Shown here piece by piece: positions 1 to 5,558 of a DNA stretch of 5,558 nucleotides. Below the pieces are notes generated by a model. That model saw only the letters and a program-made list of their open reading frames with translations. It ran no database searches and had not been told where the DNA came from. The DNA comes from a bacterium. GTDB lineage: Bacteria; Patescibacteriota; JABMPQ01; JAQVVF01. Positions within the stretch are counted from its first letter, which is position 1, and the number at the start of each line of letters is the position of its first letter. The DNA lies in contig JAUWOX010000072.1 in assembly GCA_030611905.1 (NCBI GenBank), positions 1 through 5,558 of the forward strand. Reading direction: 5' to 3'. A program made the translations under genes and the position numbers.

Positions 1-615
1 GTAGAACTTGATTTAGATTTAGCTTGGCAGGTGATGAAAGATGGATTAGAAGGTTATCGTCGGTCTAAATTATGGCGGGATTTTGCAACTCAAGCCATGA
101 ATATTAAAATTCTTTTTACGAACAGAACAGCAGAACTTGATTTGAATAATTCAGTTTGGCGGGAGATGAAAGATGTATTAGAAAGTTATTCTCGAGATAA
201 TAACTGGTGGCGTTTTGCAGATCAAGCCATGAATCTTAAAATTCTTTTTCCAAATAGAACAGCAAAACTTGATTTAAATGATTCAGCTTGGCAGAACATG
301 AAAGATCAATTGGAAGACGATCGTCAGATTAATGATTGGCAAAATTTTATGTTTCAAGCTAGGGCTCTTAAGGTACTTTGTCTAGATAGAATAGCAGAGC
401 TTGATTTGAATAATTTGGCTTGGCAGGGAATGAAAGATGAATTAGAAAGCAATCGTCGGGATAATGATTGGCAGAGTTTTGCAGTTCGAGCCATGTGTCT
501 TAAAATATTAGCAGCTGATGAAGTAAAGGTGACTGATCAAGGTCTAGAGATTATAATGAGAAAAGAGGATTTTAAGGTTGAGAAGAAGCCGAGGCCGGAG
601 AGACGGCAGTTTTAA
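1..615 (+). CDS. 44-residue-repeat protein, paralogue 1 (5' end outside window)
   Basis: Function unknown; I do not recognise the family. The frame is open from the first base, and the first in-frame ATG (31) lies inside a repeat, so this is the 3' part of a longer gene. The visible 204 residues hold four tandem repeats of 43-44 residues with Trp anchors at codons 25, 157, 289 and 421, each with the pattern W..MKD.LE, a polar loop, W..FA..AM.LKILF and LDLN. The last repeat runs into a cap beginning LKILAADEV and ending in the basic tail KKPRPERRQF. Each repeat looks like two amphipathic helices, so an alpha-solenoid is likely (inference). The repeats closely match those of the gene at 2395-3240 but not those of the two genes between. 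No transmembrane segment is visible. The third repeat is the most divergent (FMFQARALKVLCLD). Three paralogues follow directly downstream. Confidence 0.9.
   Translation, partial: VELDLDLAWQVMKDGLEGYRRSKLWRDFATQAMNIKILFTNRTAELDLNNSVWREMKDVLESYSRDNNWWRFADQAMNLKILFPNRTAKLDLNDSAWQNMKDQLEDDRQINDWQNFMFQARALKVLCLDRIAELDLNNLAWQGMKDELESNRRDNDWQSFAVRAMCLKILAADEVKVTDQGLEIIMRKEDFKVEKKPRPERRQF
4..528 (+). repeat. Four tandem ~132-bp coding repeats
   Basis: Units begin at 4, 133, 265 and 397, at the codon for the E/K of the ELDLN motif. Spacing is 129, 132 and 132 bases. The first unit lacks one codon in the LDLN loop. The frame TTTTGCANNTCAAGCCATG recurs almost unchanged in units 1 and 2, with the NNT codon (repeat position 30) differing; unit 4 differs only at one CAA/CGA codon, and unit 3 departs more. 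The preceding GTA codon matches the end of a further repeat, so more units probably lie upstream. Confidence 0.92.
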
Positions 616-646
616 AAATATAAAAATTTAAAAATATGGGAATACG
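591..646 (+). repeat. Gene-junction direct repeat, copy 1
   Basis: The 3' end of paralogue 1 (GAGGCCGGAGAGACGGCAG, then the stop), the A/T-only leader and the first codons of paralogue 2 (ATGGGAATACG) recur with few changes at 1466-1529. The repeated junction suggests that the unit of duplication was a whole gene plus its leader. The 20-base gap (616-635) has no GGAG-like ribosome site, and no terminator hairpin fits there. Confidence 0.75.
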
Positions 647-1490
647 TGAGCATTTTGAAAAAAAAGGAGAAGGAGATTTGAAACTGCAGGATTTGGGTTT
701 GGATATTGAGGAATCTGAAGAATTGTTTTTTGATGTTGATAGGGAAGTAACTGAAGATGATAAAAAAAGGATGGTGGAACAGTTGACCAAAATGGTGGAC
801 GGTGTTTATTGGGGGGAGCATAAGGATTCGGGTGGTATTTTTGAAATAAATTTACGAGCGGCAGTGCATTTGGCAATTGTGTCGAGTGATGCTTTAAAAG
901 ATTTTAAAGAAAGAGATTATTTTTGGAGCAATGGGAGAATATTTATGGAAAATTCATTGGAAAGAGAAGATGTTTCTGGATTTTTGGAGGTAGCCAGTTG
1001 TTTAAGAATTCTTTTTCCAAAAGGATTTTCAAAGCTGGATTTGCATGGTAGAGATGTCATGGAGATGCACGGTGATTGGTCTATTAAAGCAATTTATGAT
1101 TTTTTAATAGCTTTTCCTGATGATCGTGATTATTTCTTAGAAAGCCTTAATCAGGACTATGTTTTTGATAATGGAATGAAAGAAATAAAGAAGTTAAGAG
1201 ATAAAAATTGGCGGGATTTTGCAGTATCTTTGTCTAGATTGAGAATAATTTTTCCAGAGCGATTTGATGAGATTGATTTGAATAATCGGGATTGGCAGGG
1301 GATGAAAGAGGAATTGGAGATAAGTAGAGACAGGGAATCTGCTCTGCGCTTTTTTAGATTAGCAGGGTATATGAAGATTTTAGCAGCAGAAAAGGTAGAG
1401 ATAACAGATAAAGGGTTAGAAATAACTATGTCGGAGGGAGAGGATTTTAGGCAGGAGAAAAAATCGAGGCCAGAGAGACGGCAATTTTAA
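636..1490 (+). CDS. 44-residue-repeat family protein, paralogue 2 (diverged repeats)
   Basis: Unknown function, 284 aa. The start is fixed by the N-terminal signature MGIREHFEKKGEGDLKLQD, which aligns residue for residue with the next two genes. An acidic segment follows (about 22-45). The middle contains worn repeats: RILFP at 124-128 followed by KLDL, possibly FLIAFP near 156-161, then NWRDFA...RIIFPERFDEIDLNNRDWQGMKEELE at 191-228, with the cap KILAAEKVEITDKG at 247-260. The tail EKKSRPERRQF matches paralogue 1. There is no signal peptide or membrane segment, so a cytoplasmic protein is likely unless the conserved ends direct export by an unknown route. The ATG lies 20 bases after the preceding stop behind an A/T-only leader. 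At repeat positions 27, 30 and 34 it uses codons such as gta and aga, unlike the C/T-ending pattern of paralogues 1 and 4. Confidence 0.9.
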   Translation: MGIREHFEKKGEGDLKLQDLGLDIEESEELFFDVDREVTEDDKKRMVEQLTKMVDGVYWGEHKDSGGIFEINLRAAVHLAIVSSDALKDFKERDYFWSNGRIFMENSLEREDVSGFLEVASCLRILFPKGFSKLDLHGRDVMEMHGDWSIKAIYDFLIAFPDDRDYFLESLNQDYVFDNGMKEIKKLRDKNWRDFAVSLSRLRIIFPERFDEIDLNNRDWQGMKEELEISRDRESALRFFRLAGYMKILAAEKVEITDKGLEITMSEGEDFRQEKKSRPERRQF

Positions 1491-1529
1491 AAATCTAAAA
1501 ATTTAAAAAGCTAAAAATATGGGAATACG
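1466..1529 (+). repeat. Gene-junction direct repeat, copy 2
   Basis: This matches 591-646: GAGGCCAGAGAGACGGCAA, the stop, an A/T-rich leader and ATGGGAATACG. The leader (1491-1518, 28 bases) is eight bases longer than in copy 1, through an extra AAAAAGCT-like segment. A third, weaker copy spans the next junction (about 2361-2405), where the leader has shrunk to nine bases. Confidence 0.72.
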
Positions 1530-2385
1530 GAAACATTTTGAAAAAAGCGGAGATGGTGATTTGAAATTGCAGGATATGACGATTGAGGCGGAAGAGAGGG
1601 AGGAAGTTTTTGATTGGGAAAAATTGGAGGGAGAGATTACGGAGAGGGATAAAGCAAGACTTGTTGATTATTTGACAAGGTATATGCTATGGGATGCTTC
1701 TAAGTCTTTGGTCGATTTGTCAAATTTTAAGATTTTATTTCCTGATCAGATGGATCAATTTAAGATTGATGGATGGGCTAGGAGTGAAATAGCTCGTGAT
1801 ATTAAGAAAGGTAGTGATAGAATATTTTCGTTTCAATTAGATCGTGGTTTTAAAATATTGTTCCCAGAAGATAGTGGTGATTTAGATTTAAATAATGAGG
1901 TTTTTGAGGACTTAAGATCAAATTTAGAGGGGAATTTAGCTGATGGACGTATGGAATTAATATATCAAGCGGCATTTGATCTTAGGATCTTATTTCCAGA
2001 GAGATTTTTGGAAATCGACTTAGAGCAGGATCGGCATTGGTGGTATCATGAAGTAGTGAGGGATGGACTAGACGAGAGTCGGCAAAATGGTAAGTGGAAG
2101 AGATTTGTAAATGATGCATCGCGTTATAGGATAGTATTTGAGCCTGAATATGGAGAGTATAAGATTAGTGAAGGGGATTGGAAAGCGATGTTTGATTATA
2201 TAAATAAAATGAGAAAAGATTCTGACGACGATTTTTTGAGATATTTGGCTGGTTTAAAAATATTGCTTGCGGAGAGATTGGTGATTGAGAAGAATGATTT
2301 TGAAGTGATAATGCCAAAAACACCAAAGGAGAAGGGGAGCTTTAAACAAGTAAAGAAGGAGAGACCGGAGAGAAAAAACTTTTAA
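1519..2385 (+). CDS. 44-residue-repeat family protein, paralogue 3 (diverged repeats)
   Basis: Unknown function, 288 aa, a clear paralogue of its neighbours. The N-terminal signature MGIRKHFEKSGDGDLKLQD fixes the start. An acidic linker (23-45) leads into about five degenerate repeats, recognised by their FKILFP-like ends: KILFP at 71 and 112, RILFP at 156, RIVF at 204 and KILL at 247. The spacings of 41, 44, 48 and 43 residues show that the 44-residue period survives although most consensus residues are lost. The KILL unit starts the C-terminal cap. The tail VKKERPERKNF corresponds to the KKxRPERRQF tail of the others. No signal peptide or membrane helix is visible. The leader is 28 A/T-rich bases without a Shine-Dalgarno sequence. 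Four of nine sampled codons at the repeat positions that vary in paralogues 1 and 4 end in A (tta, caa, aga, aga). Confidence 0.9.
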   Translation: MGIRKHFEKSGDGDLKLQDMTIEAEEREEVFDWEKLEGEITERDKARLVDYLTRYMLWDASKSLVDLSNFKILFPDQMDQFKIDGWARSEIARDIKKGSDRIFSFQLDRGFKILFPEDSGDLDLNNEVFEDLRSNLEGNLADGRMELIYQAAFDLRILFPERFLEIDLEQDRHWWYHEVVRDGLDESRQNGKWKRFVNDASRYRIVFEPEYGEYKISEGDWKAMFDYINKMRKDSDDDFLRYLAGLKILLAERLVIEKNDFEVIMPKTPKEKGSFKQVKKERPERKNF

Positions 2386-2394
2386 TTTGATAAT

Positions 2395-3240
2395 ATGGGA
2401 ATAAGAAAACATTTCGAAAAAAGAGGAAAAGGGGATTTGAAATTGCAGGATTTTAGTTTGGAACAAGAAGAAGTTGAAGGATTAAAATTTGATCCAGAAA
2501 CAGAAATATCAAAGACTGATTGGCAGGGGATGAAGAATGAACTAGAGGTTTATCGCCAGAATAATGATTGGTGGCATTTTGCAGATCAAGCCATGAGTCT
2601 TAAAGTCCTTTTTCCAGATAGAGTATCAGAACTTGATTTGAATTATCAAGCTTGGCAAGCAATGAAAGATTGGTTAGAAAGCTATCGTCAGGAGAAAAAT
2701 TGGTGGGATTTTGCAGGTCAAGCTATGCGTCTTAAAATTCTTTTTCCAGGCAGAACAGCAGAATTTGATTTGAATGATTTAGTCTGGCAGGGAATGAAAG
2801 ACGAATTAGAAAGTTGCCGTCAGAAAAATCATTGGCGGGCTTTTGCAAATAAAGCCATGCGTCTCAAAATCCTTTTTTCAGAGAGAACGGTAGAGTTTAA
2901 TCTAGATTCAGCTTGGCAGAAAATGAAAGATGCATTAGAAAGTTCTCGTCAGGATAATAATTGGTGGTCTTTTGCAAATCAAGCCATGTGTCTTAAAGTT
3001 CTTTTTCCAAACAAAACAGTAGAGCTTGATTTGAATGATTCGGTTTGGCAGGGGATGAAAGATCGATTAGAAAGTGATCGCCATAATAGTGATTGGCAGG
3101 ATTTTGCAAGTCAGGCTATGAATCTTAAAATCTTAGCAGCTGATGAAGTCGAAGTAACCGATCAGGGATTGGAGATTACAATGAGGAAAGAGAATTTTAA
3201 GCAAGAAAAGAAAGAGAGGCCTGTTAGAAAACAATTTTAA
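2395..3240 (+). CDS. 44-residue-repeat family protein, paralogue 4 (five regular repeats)
   Basis: Unknown function, 281 aa, and the clearest member of the family. It starts with MGIRKHFEKRGKGDLKLQD, then an acidic linker (about 20-40), then five regular repeats with Trp anchors at residues 43, 87, 131, 174 and 218. The cap LKILAADEVEVTDQGLEITM and tail KKERPVRKQF close the protein. Repeat positions 9 (W), 12-13 (MK), 16-17 (LE), 20 (R), 25 (W), 28-29 (FA), 32-33 (AM) and 35-36 (LK) are invariant here. Positions 19, 27, 30 and 34 vary, always with codons ending in T or C. I infer an alpha-solenoid with a variable face, perhaps for binding a protein or other ligand. The cap and repeats are closest to paralogue 1. 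The leader is only nine bases after the preceding stop and has no Shine-Dalgarno site. No export signal is seen, although a secreted enzyme follows 12 bases downstream. Confidence 0.93.
   Translation: MGIRKHFEKRGKGDLKLQDFSLEQEEVEGLKFDPETEISKTDWQGMKNELEVYRQNNDWWHFADQAMSLKVLFPDRVSELDLNYQAWQAMKDWLESYRQEKNWWDFAGQAMRLKILFPGRTAEFDLNDLVWQGMKDELESCRQKNHWRAFANKAMRLKILFSERTVEFNLDSAWQKMKDALESSRQDNNWWSFANQAMCLKVLFPNKTVELDLNDSVWQGMKDRLESDRHNSDWQDFASQAMNLKILAADEVEVTDQGLEITMRKENFKQEKKERPVRKQF
2503..3153 (+). repeat. Five tandem ~132-bp coding repeats
   Basis: Full units start at 2629, 2761, 2893 and 3022 (spacing 132, 132, 129). A first unit with a degenerate start (EISKTD, then W at 2521) precedes them. 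The 129-base unit at 2893 lacks one codon of the LDLN loop, as does the first unit in paralogue 1. The blocks GCANNTCAAGCCATGNNTCT and GATTTGAAT recur with few changes apart from the NNT codons. The last unit merges into the C-terminal cap. Confidence 0.93.
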
Positions 3241-3252
3241 ATAAAAATAAAA

Positions 3253-5085
3253 ATGAAAAAATTATTTTGGGTGGGAATTATTTGTGTAATGTTAGTTTTG
3301 CCTGGTTTTTGTTGGGCGAAGAAAGCGTCTTTGAACAAGGTAAAGACTTATGCTAATACTTATGGAGAATATAATAAAAAGGATTTGAAAAAGTTGAAAA
3401 GATTTGATGTAGTTGTAATTGATGCGATTGATACGCCAAATAAAAAATTTGTTAAGAAACTGCAAAGAGTTGGAGTGAAGGTATTGGCTTATGTGAATGT
3501 GGGGCAGGCTGAAGAGGCTAGGGATTATTGGGATGATTTGGACAAGTCAGTGATATTGGGCGAGGATCCAAATTGGCCGGGTAATTATTATGCTAATGCC
3601 AATGATGAGAGATGGCACAATGCTATTTTGAATGAGGAGATTCCTGATATTTTGAATCAGAATAGTTATGACGGATTAGTATTAGATATGCTGGATACGG
3701 TTGATATTTATCCTGAAACTAAGCCGGGGATGATAAGTTTGATTAAGGAAATGCGGAATCAATATCCGGATTTATTAATTGTGCCGAATAGGGGGTTTGC
3801 TATTTTGAATGATATTTATCCATATATTGATGCTTTTAAATATGAAGAAATGTGTTCGCGTTATAGTTTTAAGAAAAAGAAGTATGTTTATGAGGATGAT
3901 GAGGATGAGCAGAAGATTTTGAGGCGGGTATTGAAAAAGAAAAGTATGACTGTGTTAGTATTGGATCATGTGCGGACAAAGCGGCCAAAGGATTATACAA
4001 TGGCGAGGAGATGTTTTAATAAGGCGAAAAGATTTAAGAAAAAATGGAAAAATAAATTTGTTTGGTATGGGAATGCGGTGAATCAGAATTTGCCAATTTG
4101 GAACTTTTTGCCGTTTAAACGGAGATTTCAAAAAGGGATGAATTATGCTGGATATTATAGTTCTGTATTTAAAGAGAAAGCTTCGAATAAGTCTTTGAAG
4201 CGATTAAAAAAAACTGGTAACAAATGGGTTTCTTTGGTGCCAATTTGGTATCAAGATGCTAAATATTCGACGCGGATTTATAGACCAAAATGGGATTCTC
4301 CAACTAATAAATCAGTAAAATATGCTATTCGTAAGATTCATTCATTGGGAATGAAAGTGACATTAAAACCAATGGCTGATTCTTATGATGGGACTTGGCG
4401 GGCCTTGTATGAGCCAACTGATTTTGATGCTTGGTTTAAAAGTTATTCATCTTTTATGATGCATTTTGCGAGAATGGCGGAAAAAACTGGAGTTGAGAAG
4501 TTGGTGATTGGTTGTGAATATAGTTTTGCAGTGGAACATACTGCAAAGTGGGAAAATTTGATCAAAAAGATAAGAAAAAAATTTAATGGGGAGATTTTAT
4601 ATGCGGCTGATTGGAAGGCAACAGATGGCAAGGGGGGATATGAGAATGTGGGATTTTGGAAAAAGCTTGACTATATTGGAATTGACGCGTATTTTAACTT
4701 AACAGATAAGGATAATCCAACCGTATGGGAATTAAGGCAGGGGTGGAAGTCATGGTTGGAAGAGATTGAGAATTGGCGGGAAAACGCTGATTTGGAGAAT
4801 AAAGATGTTGTTTTTACAGAGATTGGTTATGGTAGCTATACAGGCTCAAATAAGACGCCGTGGGCGTATGATTATACTGGAGCGAGTGAAGACCAGGAAG
4901 AGCAGGCAAATTGTTATCGAGCGTTTTTTAGAGAAGTCCAGGGCAAAGATTGGTTGAAGGGAGTTTATTGGTGGTGGTGGGATAATCCGAGTACGAGCGA
5001 TTGGATAAAGACTGGGGATGATTATAAATTTGGGTTTACGCCGAAAGGAAAAGAGGCAGAGGATGTTTTGAAGAAATATTATTAA
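3253..5085 (+). CDS. Secreted two-domain glycoside hydrolase: GH114/TM1410-like + GH113-like
   Basis: Predicted exported polysaccharide hydrolase, 610 aa. Residues 1-22 are a signal peptide (MKK, hydrophobic core, likely cleavage after CWA); the Cys at 20 lacks a lipobox. Residues about 28-285 resemble the TM1410/GH114 family (endo-alpha-1,4-polygalactosaminidase): VVVIDAID at 53-60, KVLAYVNVGQAEEARDYW at 76-93, YDGLVLDMLDTVD at 139-151 and FKYEEMC at 195-201. D145 or D148 and E198 or E199 are candidate catalytic acids. Residues about 294-610 resemble GH113 beta-mannanases, a clan A TIM barrel: KGMNYAGYYS at 294, VSLVPIWYQDA at 326, VIGCE with probable acid/base E422, LDYIGIDAYF at 472, FTEIGYGS with probable nucleophile E523, and YWWWWD at 572. 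Both active sites look intact. The substrate is uncertain: family knowledge suggests galactosamine-rich and mannan-like glycans. The start is chosen by the signal peptide and follows a 12-base A-rich leader with no Shine-Dalgarno site. Confidence 0.9.
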   Translation: MKKLFWVGIICVMLVLPGFCWAKKASLNKVKTYANTYGEYNKKDLKKLKRFDVVVIDAIDTPNKKFVKKLQRVGVKVLAYVNVGQAEEARDYWDDLDKSVILGEDPNWPGNYYANANDERWHNAILNEEIPDILNQNSYDGLVLDMLDTVDIYPETKPGMISLIKEMRNQYPDLLIVPNRGFAILNDIYPYIDAFKYEEMCSRYSFKKKKYVYEDDEDEQKILRRVLKKKSMTVLVLDHVRTKRPKDYTMARRCFNKAKRFKKKWKNKFVWYGNAVNQNLPIWNFLPFKRRFQKGMNYAGYYSSVFKEKASNKSLKRLKKTGNKWVSLVPIWYQDAKYSTRIYRPKWDSPTNKSVKYAIRKIHSLGMKVTLKPMADSYDGTWRALYEPTDFDAWFKSYSSFMMHFARMAEKTGVEKLVIGCEYSFAVEHTAKWENLIKKIRKKFNGEILYAADWKATDGKGGYENVGFWKKLDYIGIDAYFNLTDKDNPTVWELRQGWKSWLEEIENWRENADLENKDVVFTEIGYGSYTGSNKTPWAYDYTGASEDQEEQANCYRAFFREVQGKDWLKGVYWWWWDNPSTSDWIKTGDDYKFGFTPKGKEAEDVLKKYY

Positions 5086-5097
5086 GTTATTAATCTT

Positions 5098-5558
5098 ATG
5101 TCAGTTGAAGCTAAAGACGCAGGTCATTTAGAAGAATTGAAAGAAAATTTATTAAGAATTGGCCAGGAAAAGTTTTTTGAATATAAGGGAACTGTTTTTA
5201 ATGAAATGGTTGGTCAAATTTTAGCTGATTTAAAAAGGGATGTTGAAAATGAGCCAACAGATGATCAAAAAAGAGAGAGTGAAGAATTTTTAGCCGATCC
5301 GGAGAAGGATTCAAGGATTGAGCAGATATTTGATAAAAGGAATGTTGATTTAGGTTCTTTATTAAAAGGAGCAGAAAGCGAGGAGGATAAGATAAAATCG
5401 GTAAATGCAATGTTGATAAAAGATGGTAGTTTTGATAGAGCGGTTCAAGAGCAACATAAAGAGGGAGTTGTTTTGGAAGGGTTTGAAGAGGATTCTGATT
5501 TTGTTGATTTGGATGGAATATTGAAAAAAGTATTTTCTAATGGATTATTGGATAAATG
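5098..5558 (+). CDS. Acidic hypothetical protein (3' end outside window)
   Basis: I do not recognise this protein. The ATG at 5098 lies 12 bases after the glycosidase stop and the frame stays open for 153 codons to the window edge, so the gene is truncated by the window rather than broken. The start MSVEAKDAGHLEELKENLL is hydrophilic, with no signal peptide. The visible part is rich in Glu, Asp and Lys, with probably helical stretches (about 9-48) and loops such as ENEPTDDQKRESEE at 56-69. It lacks both the MGIRxHFEK signature and the 44-residue repeat, although an acidic, helix-rich character is shared with the linkers of the repeat proteins. The leader (GTTATTAATCTT) has no Shine-Dalgarno sequence. 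Co-orientation and the short gap suggest co-transcription with the upstream genes. Confidence 0.82.
   Translation, partial: MSVEAKDAGHLEELKENLLRIGQEKFFEYKGTVFNEMVGQILADLKRDVENEPTDDQKRESEEFLADPEKDSRIEQIFDKRNVDLGSLLKGAESEEDKIKSVNAMLIKDGSFDRAVQEQHKEGVVLEGFEEDSDFVDLDGILKKVFSNGLLDK

Noticed and set aside
1..528. CRISPR array or non-coding satellite
   Set aside because: The 132-base periodicity is in frame, with protein-level conservation and no short repeat-spacer layout. It encodes tandem protein repeats.
658..679. A-tract plus GGAGAAGGAG as a ribosome site for an internal TTG start, or as a programmed frameshift signal
   Set aside because: The upstream MGIRxHFEK residues are conserved in three paralogues, which fixes the start at 636. 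The purine run sits too close to TTG 678, and the -1 frame stops within a few codons. The A-tract is shorter in the paralogues.
572..876. Overlapping open frames on the - strand opposite paralogues 1 and 2
   Set aside because: They are Ser/Phe/Pro-rich translations antisense to well-supported conserved genes, with no conserved features. A similar shadow recurs opposite the homologous start of paralogue 4 (2254-2466) because the sense sequence is repeated.
1..3240. A diversity-generating retroelement located in this window
   Set aside because: The codon pattern is suggestive, but no reverse transcriptase, accessory gene, template repeat or recognisable IMH-like element is visible here. Only the diversification signature is reported.
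3241..3252. Terminator or promoter between the repeat array and the glycosidase gene
   Set aside because: Twelve A/T bases are too few for a hairpin, and no separate -35/-10 pair can be argued in such AT-rich sequence.
3253..3318. Lipoprotein signal peptide at the glycosidase N-terminus
   Set aside because: The Cys at residue 20 is preceded by P-G-F rather than a lipobox. Cleavage after CWA at residue 22 fits signal peptidase I better.
4766..4957. Short + strand open frame inside the glycosidase gene
   Set aside because: It lies out of frame within the conserved GH113-like domain, is Arg/Lys-rich without recognisable features, and has no start context of its own.
5198..5410. - strand open frame near the right end
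   Set aside because: It is antisense to the truncated acidic gene starting at 5098, whose 153 uninterrupted codons and position 12 bases after the previous stop make it the better call.

Overview
The window is an AT-rich (GC by eye in the mid to upper 30s per cent), tightly packed, single-strand stretch with six protein genes, all on the + strand and separated by only 9 to 28 bases. All five visible stop codons are TAA, no frame is interrupted by TGA, and none of the starts has a recognisable Shine-Dalgarno sequence; the leaders are A/T-only or nearly so. Small gaps, lysine-rich proteins, missing Shine-Dalgarno sites and mostly unrecognisable products fit a Candidate Phyla Radiation (Patescibacteria/Parcubacteria-like) bacterium using the standard code. 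That placement is an inference from style, not from a marker gene.

Region 1 (1-3240) holds four tandem paralogues of a family I do not recognise. The first is cut by the left edge. The three complete ones (284, 288 and 281 aa) share an N-terminal signature (MGIRxHFEKxGxGDLKLQD) and all four share a C-terminal cap (LKILAAxxV...) ending in a basic tail (KKxRPERRQF-like). Between these fixed ends lie repeats of about 44 residues, each probably a helix pair with key residues W9, M12-K13, L16-E17, W25, F28-A29, A32 and LKILFP at 35-40. In the first and fourth genes the repeats are nearly identical apart from a few codons. In the second and third they have drifted badly.

The most striking signal is in the nine good repeats of genes 1 and 4. 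Repeat positions 19, 27, 30 and 34 vary freely in amino acid, yet all 36 codons end in T or C (35 T, 1 C), so Lys, Glu, Gln, Met and Trp never occur there. The variable positions fall on helix faces, as expected of a modular binding surface. The diverged repeats in genes 2 and 3 do not keep this rule. Targeted NNY diversification, or strong recent diversifying selection with recombination among repeats, could explain it. No reverse transcriptase or template repeat is present in the window.

Region 2 (3253-5085) encodes a secreted 610-residue protein with a signal peptide, an N-terminal GH114/TM1410-like domain and a C-terminal GH113 mannanase-like domain, so probably a two-headed polysaccharide hydrolase. 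Region 3 (5098-5558) is the start of an acidic soluble protein that runs off the right edge. Same orientation and tiny gaps suggest one transcription unit, but nothing in the sequence proves that the repeat proteins and the glycosidase work together.
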